Shown: positions 1 through 6,377, counted from the stretch's first letter. The stretch: 6,593 nucleotides of DNA from JBFJVZ01 sp041623895 (GCA_041623895.1 JBFJVZ010000415.1:1-6593), one strand, 5' to 3'. A program made the numbers and translations. The notes: generated by a model not told the origin, from the letters alone.

Positions 1-218
1 ATGGCGACTAATTCGATCGGTCCGTTGTTGACCGACAAAGCATTTTGAGCCGCCCCGGTGCCGCGCCCGCCACAGCCGATCAGGGCGACGCGAATCTTGT
101 TGTCTTCAGCAGCGTGCACATGCGGAGCCGCTGCGGAAACCAATGTGGTCGCGGCGGCAACGCGACCGGTATTCTTCAAAAACTCTCGGCGTGTGGGATT
201 CTTGTCTGCGTCGCTCAT
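1..218 (-). CDS. Gfo/Idh/MocA-family oxidoreductase, Tat-exported, N-terminal fragment (runs off left edge)
   Basis: Seen: translating leftward from the ATG at 218-216 gives 72 open codons to the edge. Residues 9-15 read TRREFLK, a twin-arginine signal motif, followed by an Ala-rich hydrophobic stretch (about 20-32) and a likely cleavage site near VHA|AED (34-39). Directly after it comes IRVALIGCGGRGTGAAQ (42-58), the first beta strand and glycine loop of a Rossmann fold. Known: in Gfo/Idh/MocA proteins this loop binds NAD(P), and many planctomycete members carry a Tat signal, which lets them fold with cofactor before export. The role is therefore probably redox chemistry on a sugar or related compound outside the cytoplasm; the substrate cannot be read from this fragment. 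A good Shine-Dalgarno GGAG (plus-strand CTCC, 227-230) lies 8 bases upstream and fixes the start. The gene follows the FGE-like gene after 61 bases and may be co-transcribed with it. The C-terminal substrate domain is outside the window. Confidence 0.9.
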   Translation of the reverse strand, partial: MSDADKNPTRREFLKNTGRVAAATTLVSAAAPHVHAAEDNKIRVALIGCGGRGTGAAQNALSVNNGPIELVA

Positions 219-279
219 CAGAGAAACTCCGGGGCAGGTGGGATGTCAGGGAAGGTCCGGCTGGTGCCGGGCGTGTCAT

Positions 280-1335
280 TTATTCTTCGGGATCTTTTTG
301 TTCGGGCTCGGTCTTGTCCCATTTGGCGGCTTTCTCCTCGGCCGACGGCTCGTTCAGGGGCCGGACGACTCGTAAGCCGACACCACGGGCGTCCGTATGG
401 TACCAGATGCTACGCGGCACTTGCGGGTCTTGCTTTTTCCATTCGCCGTCGGATCCTTCGCGAACGGCACTCCGCAACATGTCAGGATCATCGTCCCAGC
501 CGCCGCCCCGGACGACTCGCGGATACAAAGTCTTGGGCACCGCCAGCGGGTCGGTCCATTCGATTTTTTGTTGGTAATAATCTTCGATGTATTGGTCCAA
601 CACCCACTCGGCAACATTGCCGTGCATGTCGTACAGCCCCCAGGGGTTCGGTTTCTTCTGGCCGACTTGTTGGTACTGGTCTTCGCTGTTGTCGAAAAAC
701 CAGGCGTAGTCTTCTAAATCGTCGACGTCATCACCGAAAGAATACGCGGTCGTGGTCCCGGCGCGGCAGGCGTATTCCCACTCCGCTTCGGTGGGCAGCC
801 GGTAGTAGCGCCCCGTTTTTGCGCTCAACCATTTACAAAACGTGCGCGCGGCGTGCTGAGTCATGCAGATCGCCGGGTAGTCTTCTCTGCCCATCCCGAA
901 ACTCATGTCCGTGTACGGCTCGGTTGGTTTCGAGACGCCGTCGACCGCCAGATCGCGGGGCGTTTGTTTTAGATTCAACAGTTTTCGCCGCAGCTGATCG
1001 ATGCCTTCACCCCAAGCGTCATATTGGTCCCAAGTGACTTCGTACTTGCCCATCCAGAACGGCGAGACCGTGACTTCGTGCTGTGGACCTTCGTCGTCTT
1101 TGCGATCCTCTTCGGACTCCGGGCTACCCATCAAGAAAGTCCCACCACGAATCGGTACCATTTCCAATTCGATTTCCGTATGTTCCAGCGGCTCGACATA
1201 CGGTTTCATTTCGGACTCGGATGTGGCAACCGCAGCGGGCACTTCCAGCGGCGGGATTCTTTCTTGGCCGCGTGCGGGGATCGCAAAAAAACCGACCGCC
1301 AATACGATCGTCAAGCAAAGCGAATGTTGGGTCAT
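280..1335 (-). CDS. Exported SUMF1/FGE-fold protein lacking the catalytic cysteines
   Basis: 351 aa. Seen: an N-terminal hydrophobic stretch (8-20) with a plausible signal-peptidase site after ARG (21-23); a linker rich in Glu and Pro (about 25-58); then an FGE-sulfatase domain (about 58-327). Hallmarks are IRGGTFLMGSP (62-72), GKYEVTWDQYDAW (96-108), YPAICMTQHAARTFCKWL (153-170), RLPTEAEWEYACRAGT (179-194), GLYDMHGNVAEWVLD (233-247), RVVRGGGWDDDPDMLRSAVR (273-292) and GLRVVRP (320-326). The tail (328-351) is charged, rich in Glu, Lys and Pro. Known: true formylglycine-generating enzymes use two cysteines just after the RGG[SG] segment; here that stretch has none, and the only cysteines are at 7, 157, 167 and 190. 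I infer a related non-FGE role, perhaps ligand binding or scaffolding, as for many bacterial FGE-fold proteins. The ATG at 1335-1333 is chosen for the signal peptide; no clear ribosome site precedes it. It lies 102 bases after the hub-domain gene and 61 before the oxidoreductase. Confidence 0.88.
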   Translation of the reverse strand: MTQHSLCLTIVLAVGFFAIPARGQERIPPLEVPAAVATSESEMKPYVEPLEHTEIELEMVPIRGGTFLMGSPESEEDRKDDEGPQHEVTVSPFWMGKYEVTWDQYDAWGEGIDQLRRKLLNLKQTPRDLAVDGVSKPTEPYTDMSFGMGREDYPAICMTQHAARTFCKWLSAKTGRYYRLPTEAEWEYACRAGTTTAYSFGDDVDDLEDYAWFFDNSEDQYQQVGQKKPNPWGLYDMHGNVAEWVLDQYIEDYYQQKIEWTDPLAVPKTLYPRVVRGGGWDDDPDMLRSAVREGSDGEWKKQDPQVPRSIWYHTDARGVGLRVVRPLNEPSAEEKAAKWDKTEPEQKDPEE

Positions 1336-1437
1336 CGATTCGATCGGTCCAGGAGATGTGGTTAGCTGCCTTGTTGAGATACTTTACTTCAGACGCCGCC
1401 TGAAAACAGCTGACCAGAGCGGGCCGATCGGGAAAGA

Positions 1438-1818
1438 TCAGGAACGATGAAAATGAACGTGTTTCCACTGTCCGTCAATTCGCTGCCAGACGCGGGTTTC
1501 CTGGGTGGCACTGGTGGTGCTTTTTCCGTCCGCACCCACGCGCTGCGTTAGTCTGGTATACGCGATCACCGCAGCATCGCCCATCATGCGGACATGGGGG
1601 CTGCTCAGCGTGGTCGTCACGCCGGTGTATGGCGAGCGATCGGCCATCTCAAAGTAATGTTTGTGAAAGCCCATCCCCTGAACCAGGTGCTGTTGCGCTT
1701 CCGGTTCGTATGAAGTCAAATCTTCCGCACACAGATCAGCGTAAGCCTGCCAATCGACGTTGACGATCGCGTCAAGCAGGCGGCGAGTCAGCTGGAGTAT
1801 TTCGGATTCAGTGCTCAT
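1438..1818 (-). CDS. Stand-alone CaMKII association-domain (hub) homologue, NTF2-like/SnoaL-like fold
   Basis: 126 aa, essentially one domain. Seen: an N-terminal amphipathic helix (ESEILQLTRRLLDAI, 4-18), DWQAYADLCAEDLTSYEPEA (22-41), LVQGMGFHKHYFE (45-57), SSPHVRMMGDAAVIAYTRLT (72-91), ETRVWQRIDGQWKHVHFHRS (107-126). Known: each block has a counterpart in the same order in the C-terminal hub of animal CaMKII, where I recall [41 protein letters not shown] and EETRVWHRRDGKW. That domain has an NTF2-like cone fold and assembles into large rings. There is no kinase, signal peptide or membrane segment, so the protein is probably cytosolic and oligomeric, binding a small ligand or acting as a scaffold. 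The start is ATG 1818-1816; ATG 1824-1822 would add two residues. An open frame continues to 1977 but overlaps the end of thiL and has no domain character. It lies 64 bases after thiL. Confidence 0.88.
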   Translation of the reverse strand: MSTESEILQLTRRLLDAIVNVDWQAYADLCAEDLTSYEPEAQQHLVQGMGFHKHYFEMADRSPYTGVTTTLSSPHVRMMGDAAVIAYTRLTQRVGADGKSTTSATQETRVWQRIDGQWKHVHFHRS

Positions 1819-1882
1819 GGGCATGCTCGTGGAGCCGAACTCGATCCGTGACGGGAAAGAAATGTTTCGGACGGAAGTCGGT

Positions 1883-2791
1883 TCATGACGAAGTGTGCAC
1901 GTAACCTTGCGGTGACAGTCGCTGGAGTTTGCTCCCCGTCCGTCGCCACAGACCGGTGCGACCGACGATGTTGCCAATTTGAGTCAGCTGGACTCCTAAA
2001 TTGTGATCCAAAATCTTGTCCGCATCCGACTGGCTCATGGTGACGATCAGTTCAAAATCTTCGCCGTCAGACCAGGCATGCTGAAAGGGGGTTCGTCCCG
2101 TTTCTTCAGCCAGGATAATCGCGTCGTCATGGATTGGAATCGTTTCAATCGACAACTCCGCACCCACGTGGCTGGCGGCACACAGCCGGTCCAGGTCCAG
2201 CGAGAGTCCGTCGCTGATATCGATCGCCGCGTGAACGTCAACCAACTCTCGCAGGCACGCGGCCAAATGCAGGCGAGGCTCAGGCCGCAGGTGCCGTCCG
2301 CGAAGACTGCCGCCGACGTAGCCACTGACAATGATCGCATCGTTTTCTTTGGCACCCGATCGCAACCAGCCGCCTCCTGCGGGGACCTGGCCCAGCATCG
2401 CGATCGTGATTGACAGCGGACCGTCATAAGTCGAAATGTCTCCGCCCGCGATGGCGACGTTAAACTCGGCAGCAGCCTGAAAGATCCCTTCATAGACATT
2501 GCCGGCGATTTGAGTGGCGTTTTTTTTCGGCAGCGACAGCGTTACCAGCGCGGCGGTCGGTGTGGCTCCCATCGCAGCGATGTCGCTCAAGTTGATCGCC
2601 ATTGACTTGTAGCCCACATCACCCAGGTCGTGCGCAGGCAAAAAGTCGGTGCCTTCGATGATTTGATCGATCGTCGCGACTTGCTGGCCTTCGACCGGTT
2701 CCAGAATGGCAGCGTCATCACCGATCCCGACGGTGACTTGGGGCAACGACCGGCAGCGGCCGCGAAGGTAGGCAAGAAAGGATTGTTCCAT
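1883..2791 (-). CDS. thiL: Thiamine-monophosphate kinase
   Basis: 302 aa from ATG 2791-2789. Role: ATP-dependent phosphorylation of thiamine monophosphate to thiamine diphosphate, the last step of cofactor synthesis, in the cytosol. Seen: the PurM/ThiL-type motifs in order: VGIGDDAAIL (21-30), TIDQIIEGTDF (40-50) in the place of the usual TD..VEG.HF metal-binding segment, YKSMAINLSDIAAMGATP (61-78), VAIAGGDIST (112-121), AAIDISDGLSLDLDRLC (188-204) and WSDGEDFELIVT (240-251). The Asp clusters match the Mg-nucleotide and substrate sites of the family. The length is slightly under the usual 310-350. The frame is open upstream to a TTG at 2911, but that adds 40 residues with no family resemblance; MEQSFLAYLRG fits a normal ThiL beginning. 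No Shine-Dalgarno is visible. It is the first gene of the minus-strand group, divergent from the aldehyde dehydrogenase; no other thiamine genes are nearby and no THI-box riboswitch was recognised. Confidence 0.93.
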   Translation of the reverse strand: MEQSFLAYLRGRCRSLPQVTVGIGDDAAILEPVEGQQVATIDQIIEGTDFLPAHDLGDVGYKSMAINLSDIAAMGATPTAALVTLSLPKKNATQIAGNVYEGIFQAAAEFNVAIAGGDISTYDGPLSITIAMLGQVPAGGGWLRSGAKENDAIIVSGYVGGSLRGRHLRPEPRLHLAACLRELVDVHAAIDISDGLSLDLDRLCAASHVGAELSIETIPIHDDAIILAEETGRTPFQHAWSDGEDFELIVTMSQSDADKILDHNLGVQLTQIGNIVGRTGLWRRTGSKLQRLSPQGYVHTSS

Positions 2792-2970
2792 CCAAAATGA
2801 CAAGCATAAGCAGACGCAAAACAAAATATCCAGGTAGCGATTCTTGCCCTTTGCCCGCTGCGCTTCAAGTGATCGCGTTTTTCGCCAGCGACCTTGGCCA
2901 CATCTTGACAATGATTCGGTACAATTCGGTGAGCTGAATCCCTGTTCCCAATTTAACTCACGAGGTTCAA
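2792..2970. promoter_or_regulatory. Divergent intergenic region between thiL and the aldehyde dehydrogenase gene
   Basis: This 179-base gap must hold the promoters of both divergent genes, since the two starts point away from each other. Seen: an imperfect tandem repeat, ACAATGATTCGGT (2908-2920) followed at once by ACAATTCGGT (2921-2930), placing two copies of ATTCGGT exactly 10 bases apart (2914 and 2924). A TTGACA (2905-2910) overlaps it, and a TACAAT follows at 2920-2925, only 9 bases later, too close to pair as -35/-10. A GAGG Shine-Dalgarno (2962-2965) sits 5 bases before the ATG at 2971. No confident promoter was found for thiL; an AT-rich patch (2823-2832) on its side is only a weak candidate. 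Confidence 0.4.
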
Positions 2971-4443
2971 ATGTCCGCCACCATTACCTCTGCGGTACCC
3001 GAAATCGAAATCCGTGAAACCGAATGTTTTATCGATGGTAAATGGGTGCCAGCGGCCAGCGGAAAAACGTTTGCCACCGTCAATCCGGCCACCGAACAAG
3101 AAATCACACAAGTTGCCGAAGGTGACGCAGCCGATGTGGATGTAGCAGCTAAATCAGCGCGGCACGCGTTCGAGTCCGGCGACTGGCCAAAGCTGGACGC
3201 TCGTGATCGCGGCAAGTTGATGTTTGCCCTGGCCGACCGCATGGAAGCTGAAATCGACCAATTGGCCAGACTGGAAACGCTGGACAACGGCAAGCCTTAC
3301 CGGGACAGTCGCAACGTCGATCTGCCCCTGGCGATCGATTGCATCCGTTACTATGCCGGCTACGCCGACAAGATTCACGGCAGCACGATTCCCATCCGCG
3401 GCAATCACTTCTGCTACACCCGTCGCGAGCCGATTGGCGTCGCCGGGCAAATCATCCCCTGGAACTTTCCGATCCTGATGGTGTCCTGGAAATGGGGTCC
3501 GGCGCTGGCCGCCGGTTGCACGATCGTGATGAAGCCGGCCGAGCAAACGCCGTTGACCTGCTTGCGACTGGCCCAGCTTGCCAAAGAGGTCGGTTTCCCC
3601 GATGGCGTGATCAACGTCGTTCCCGGATTTGGCCCCACCGCGGGCGCCGCCTGCGTCAAGCATCCGCTGATCGACAAGATCGCATTCACGGGCGAACATC
3701 GCACGGCGCAAATGATCACCCGTGATTCAGCAGACACCTTGAAGCGATTGACATTTGAGCTCGGCGGAAAAAGCCCCAACGTGATCTTTGCCGACGCCGA
3801 TCTGGATGCGGCAGCGATGGGCGCGTATATCGGACTGTTTCTTAACCAGGGCCAATGCTGCTGTGCCGGCTCGCGCGTTTTTGTCGAGCGGAAGAAGCAC
3901 GATGAGTTCCTGGATAAGCTTCAGAAGCTGGCCGAGCAACGCAAAGTTGGCGATCCGTTTGCCGATGACACCGAACAAGGCCCGCAAGTCGACAAGGCTC
4001 AGTTCGATAAGATCTTGTCATACATCGACAAGGGCAAAGACGAAGGTGCTGATTGCATCACCGGCGGAAATCGTGTGGGCGACAAAGGCTACTTCATCGA
4101 GCCGACGATTTTCGACAATGTCAAAGATGAGATGTCGATCGCAACCGATGAGATCTTTGGTCCCGTACTGAGCGTGTTGACCTTTGATGACAAGGACGAC
4201 ATGATCCAGCGTGCCAACAACACCTTCTATGGATTGGCTGCTGCCGTGTGGACACGAGACGTTTCGGTGGCACACGAATTCGCCCAGCGCGTTCGGGCCG
4301 GCACGGTCTGGGTCAACTGCTACGATGTGTTTGACGCAGCCGCACCATTCGGCGGTTTCAAAATGAGTGGTTACGGCCGCGAATTGGGCGAAGAAGGATT
4401 GAAGGCGTACACCGAAAGTAAAACCGTGACAATCGCGCTGTAA
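2971..4443 (+). CDS. NAD-dependent aldehyde dehydrogenase, class 1/2 (ALDH superfamily)
   Basis: 490 aa, normal for the family. Role: irreversible oxidation of an aldehyde to the acid with NAD+, in the cytosol; the physiological substrate is not evident. Seen: IIPWNFP (161-167) with oxyanion Asn165; TIVMKPAEQTPL (184-195), with Lys188 and a Glu191 that in ALDH2-type enzymes binds the ribose hydroxyls and favours NAD over NADP; NVVPGFGPTAGAA (215-227); FELGGKSPN (262-270) with general base Glu263; NQGQCCCAGSR (292-302) with nucleophile Cys297; EIFGPVL (394-400); and a C-terminal block PFGGFKMSGYGRELGEEGLK (459-478). The central and C-terminal blocks closely resemble mammalian ALDH2. Oddity: the segment usually FTGSTEVG reads FTGEHRTA (239-246). 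The start is supported by GAGG at 2962-2965. The next gene follows after a hairpin; there is no visible operon partner. Confidence 0.95.
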   Translation: MSATITSAVPEIEIRETECFIDGKWVPAASGKTFATVNPATEQEITQVAEGDAADVDVAAKSARHAFESGDWPKLDARDRGKLMFALADRMEAEIDQLARLETLDNGKPYRDSRNVDLPLAIDCIRYYAGYADKIHGSTIPIRGNHFCYTRREPIGVAGQIIPWNFPILMVSWKWGPALAAGCTIVMKPAEQTPLTCLRLAQLAKEVGFPDGVINVVPGFGPTAGAACVKHPLIDKIAFTGEHRTAQMITRDSADTLKRLTFELGGKSPNVIFADADLDAAAMGAYIGLFLNQGQCCCAGSRVFVERKKHDEFLDKLQKLAEQRKVGDPFADDTEQGPQVDKAQFDKILSYIDKGKDEGADCITGGNRVGDKGYFIEPTIFDNVKDEMSIATDEIFGPVLSVLTFDDKDDMIQRANNTFYGLAAAVWTRDVSVAHEFAQRVRAGTVWVNCYDVFDAAAPFGGFKMSGYGRELGEEGLKAYTESKTVTIAL

Positions 4444-4447
4444 CGAA

Positions 4448-4476
4448 CGTAGCAGGCACACGCCGTGTGCCGTCCG
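4448..4476. repeat. Perfect 7-bp hairpin downstream of the aldehyde dehydrogenase; possible dispersed repeat or terminator
   Basis: Seen: GGCACAC (4455-4461), loop GCC, GTGTGCC (4465-4471), perfectly paired. It begins 11 bases after the dehydrogenase stop codon. No run of T follows, so it is not a textbook intrinsic terminator, though it could slow transcription or protect the mRNA 3' end. The flanks (CGTAGCA on the left, GTCCGC on the right) give it the look of a dispersed intergenic palindrome that I associate from memory with Pirellulaceae genomes; only one copy is in this window, so repeat status is unproven. Its right arm overlaps the most upstream GTG (4465) that could start the next gene, which argues against that start. 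Confidence 0.5.
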
Positions 4477-4527
4477 CTTGTTCTGTCACGTCCCGCGACG
4501 GTCGCGTTCCCCCCATCAACAAGCCAC

Positions 4528-5961
4528 ATGGGCGACACCGTTACACAAGTGACCGAGCAGCAGTTTCAGTGGCTTTCCCAGCTGCCGTGGCTGCTGCTGC
4601 TGATCGTCGCGTTACCCATGTTGCTGGCTGCCTGGCGGCTGAAGATCTATCCCACGCGATGGTGGATTGTCCTGCTGGGCATTTCAGTGGTTGCCAGTCT
4701 GATCAGCGTTTTCAATTCGTCTTTTGTTGTCTTCGTCGGCATCATCGATTGTTTGATCCTGATCGTTGCCGCCAATGATTTTTTGTTGCTGTACATGTCA
4801 ACCAATCGGGGCATCGAGGTTTCTCGGGAGATTGCCCGCACCTGTTCGCTGGGCGTTCCTGTGAGCAGCGAAATCACGATTGAGAATCGCACCTCGCTGA
4901 CATTGAATGGATCCGCTTGCGATGATCTGCCCGACCACTTTCATGCGTCGCCGGCGGAGCATCAGTTGCGGTTGCCGCCGATGGGGCGTGTCACCGCACA
5001 ACGCAAGCTCACCCCCGGCCGTCGCGGTGCCTTTAAGCTGGAATTCATTTATTTGCGATTCACAAGCCCGCTGAAGCTATGGATTCGTCACCGGCGTTTC
5101 GACGTTTGCGACCAGTTAAATGTCTACCCCGACATGAAGCAACTTTCGCAATACGCGTTGCTGGCTCGCACCAATCGGCTCAGTTTGATCGGCGTCCGCC
5201 GCACTCGCCGCATCGGTACAGACAACGAATTCGAGCGGCTTCGTGACTACAGTCGTGACGATAATTATCGGCACATCGACTGGCGCAGCACGGCGCGGCG
5301 TCGCAAACTGACGGTGCGGCAATTCCAAAGCGACCAAAGCCAGCGGGTTATCTTTTTGCTCGACTGCGGTCGTATGATGACCAATCAACACGGCGATTAC
5401 TCGCTGTTGGACCACGCTCTGAACGCTAGTTTGATGATGGCCTATGTCGCGCTGGCGCAAGGCGACGCGGTTGGCATGCTCTGTTTTTCCGACACCATTC
5501 ACGCTTACATTCCGCCCGCTGGCGGGCGCAGCCAGATGAACCGCTTGATTCAAGCCGGATTCGATCAATTCCCCAAATTGGTCGAGTCCCGATACGACCA
5601 GGCGTTCTTGTACCTGTCCGGGCACTGCAAGCGGCGCTCGCTGGTCGTGTTGGCGACCAACGTGATCGATGAAGTCAACGCGGCGGCCGTGGTCGACTAT
5701 CTCACCAACATCAACGGCCAGCATCTGCCGCTGGGCGTGTTACTCCGCGATCGTGAAATGTTCGCGGCAGCCGACTCCCCCGACGGGGATCCATTTCAAA
5801 TGTATCGGGCCGCCGCTGCCGCAGACATTTTGCTGTGGCGCGATCAAGTCCTGAAGGATTTGGAGCACCGCGGCGTGCTGACGATTGACGCTTTTCCGGA
5901 TGAACTGACCGCGCCGCTGGTCAATCAGTACCTGGAAGTCAAAGCCAAGCACCTGTTGTAG
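4528..5961 (+). CDS. Membrane-anchored DUF58 protein with von Willebrand A-like domain
   Basis: 477 aa. Seen: hydrophobic segments at about 21-36, 45-62 and 65-90 (two or three membrane spans), a beta-rich region (about 95-190), then the DUF58 signature: NEFERLRDYSRDDNYRHIDW (233-252), followed by RSTARRRKLTVRQFQ (253-267) and VIFLLDCGRMM (274-284). That last segment sits where a VWA MIDAS DxSxS would be, but reads DCGRM, as is common in DUF58. A Rossmann-like remainder follows to 477. Known: DUF58 proteins usually neighbour MoxR AAA+ ATPases and transglutaminase-like or VWA membrane proteins and are thought to help assemble or mature envelope complexes; no such partner is in this window. I chose ATG 4528; a GTG at 4465 would add 21 residues of non-family sequence encoded partly by the hairpin. 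Neither has a good ribosome site. The most likely topology is N-terminal membrane anchor plus soluble domain; the precise role is unknown. Confidence 0.87.
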   Translation: MGDTVTQVTEQQFQWLSQLPWLLLLIVALPMLLAAWRLKIYPTRWWIVLLGISVVASLISVFNSSFVVFVGIIDCLILIVAANDFLLLYMSTNRGIEVSREIARTCSLGVPVSSEITIENRTSLTLNGSACDDLPDHFHASPAEHQLRLPPMGRVTAQRKLTPGRRGAFKLEFIYLRFTSPLKLWIRHRRFDVCDQLNVYPDMKQLSQYALLARTNRLSLIGVRRTRRIGTDNEFERLRDYSRDDNYRHIDWRSTARRRKLTVRQFQSDQSQRVIFLLDCGRMMTNQHGDYSLLDHALNASLMMAYVALAQGDAVGMLCFSDTIHAYIPPAGGRSQMNRLIQAGFDQFPKLVESRYDQAFLYLSGHCKRRSLVVLATNVIDEVNAAAVVDYLTNINGQHLPLGVLLRDREMFAAADSPDGDPFQMYRAAAAADILLWRDQVLKDLEHRGVLTIDAFPDELTAPLVNQYLEVKAKHLL

Positions 5962-6019
5962 AACGAGCAACAATCCTGGCGATCGCGTGGACTTTGCGGG
6001 CCCATCGCCCGGCATTGCA

Positions 6020-6031
6020 GATGCTAGCATC
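6020..6031. promoter_or_regulatory. 12-bp perfect palindrome upstream of the 94-residue gene
   Basis: GATGCTAGCATC is a perfect dyad in the 121-base gap between the DUF58 gene and the small membrane protein gene, centred about 58 bases before its ATG. It also contains TGCTAGCAT, which fits an extended -10 element loosely (TGn plus TAGCAT, 4 of 6 consensus bases), but no -35 lies at proper spacing. It could be an operator half-site pair or part of a promoter; it may also be chance. Confidence 0.25.
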
Positions 6032-6082
6032 CGACTGCCGAAAACATGAGATGTCTCAATCCTTCCCTCTGGAGACCCTCCC

Positions 6083-6367
6083 ATGTGGCGAACTCTTGTT
6101 ATTGCCCTCGGCGTGATGGCGATCATCCTGGGCTTTGAATTCCTGGTCATCGACAGTGCCACCTTCTACTCATCAAGCCGCGAGTCGGGCATGAGCATGG
6201 TCAACTTTTTCGATCCTACCGGCAGCCCGGCCAATGCGACTGCGGAATGGCGGCCTAAAGAATGGATGCCCTGGGCCGTCCTCAGCACCGGCGCCATCGT
6301 GGTCGTCTATGCCTTCACGCTCCCGGGCCGATTCGGATTTGGCAAGTCTTGCCCAAACTGCGGTTAG
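6083..6367 (+). CDS. Small two-TM membrane protein of unknown function with a C-terminal CxxC
   Basis: 94 aa; I do not recognise a named family. Seen: a hydrophobic N-terminal helix (TLVIALGVMAIILGFEFLVI, 4-23) that could be a membrane anchor or uncleaved signal, a polar middle (about 25-60) containing FFDPTGS (42-48) and WRPKEWMPW (56-64), a second hydrophobic helix (about 64-80), and a short basic, Gly-rich end, GRFGFGKSCPNCG (82-94), with Cys90 and Cys93 as a CxxC pair. Both ends may face the same side. The start ATG is well supported by GGAG (6071-6074) 8 bases upstream. A strong hairpin follows the stop by about 10 bases, so the gene appears to end its transcript. It lies 121 bases after the DUF58 gene, so co-transcription is possible but unproven. 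The clean ribosome site, composition and terminator argue that it is a real gene rather than a chance frame. Confidence 0.75.
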   Translation: MWRTLVIALGVMAIILGFEFLVIDSATFYSSSRESGMSMVNFFDPTGSPANATAEWRPKEWMPWAVLSTGAIVVVYAFTLPGRFGFGKSCPNCG

Positions 6368-6377
6368 TGGTGATTTG

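Noticed and set aside
45..1037. 330-codon open frame on the plus strand
   Set aside because: It lies antisense to the Gfo and FGE-like genes; its product is rich in Arg and low-complexity, with no domain motif, while the minus-strand reading has clear family motifs.
1338..1350. ATTCGATCGGTCC, a 13-base direct match with positions 11-23
   Set aside because: One copy lies inside the oxidoreductase coding sequence and the other just upstream of the FGE-like start; CGATCG-rich words are frequent here, so this is probably chance.
1388..1404. TTCAG...CTGAA hairpin between the hub and FGE-like genes as a terminator
   Set aside because: Only 5 bp of stem with a 7-base loop, and no T-run in the minus-strand direction.
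1819..1977. 53-codon N-terminal extension of the CaMKII-hub gene
   Set aside because: It would overlap the 3' end of thiL by 95 bases and its residues show no domain character; ATG 1818 starts right at the first hub helix.
2895..2910. TGGCCA...TTGAC read as a sigma-54 -24/-12 site
   Set aside because: The spacing is one base short and the -12 TTGC is not matched.
2792..2911. 40-codon N-terminal extension of ThiL from a TTG
   Set aside because: No counterpart in ThiL proteins, no ribosome site, and it would consume most of the divergent promoter region.
2905..2925. TTGACA followed by TACAAT read as a sigma-70 promoter
   Set aside because: The hexamers are only 9 bases apart; about 17 is needed.
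3154..3711. 185-codon open frame antisense to the aldehyde dehydrogenase
   Set aside because: The plus-strand frame is a full, highly conserved ALDH; the antisense product shows no recognisable fold and is a by-product of GC-rich codon use.
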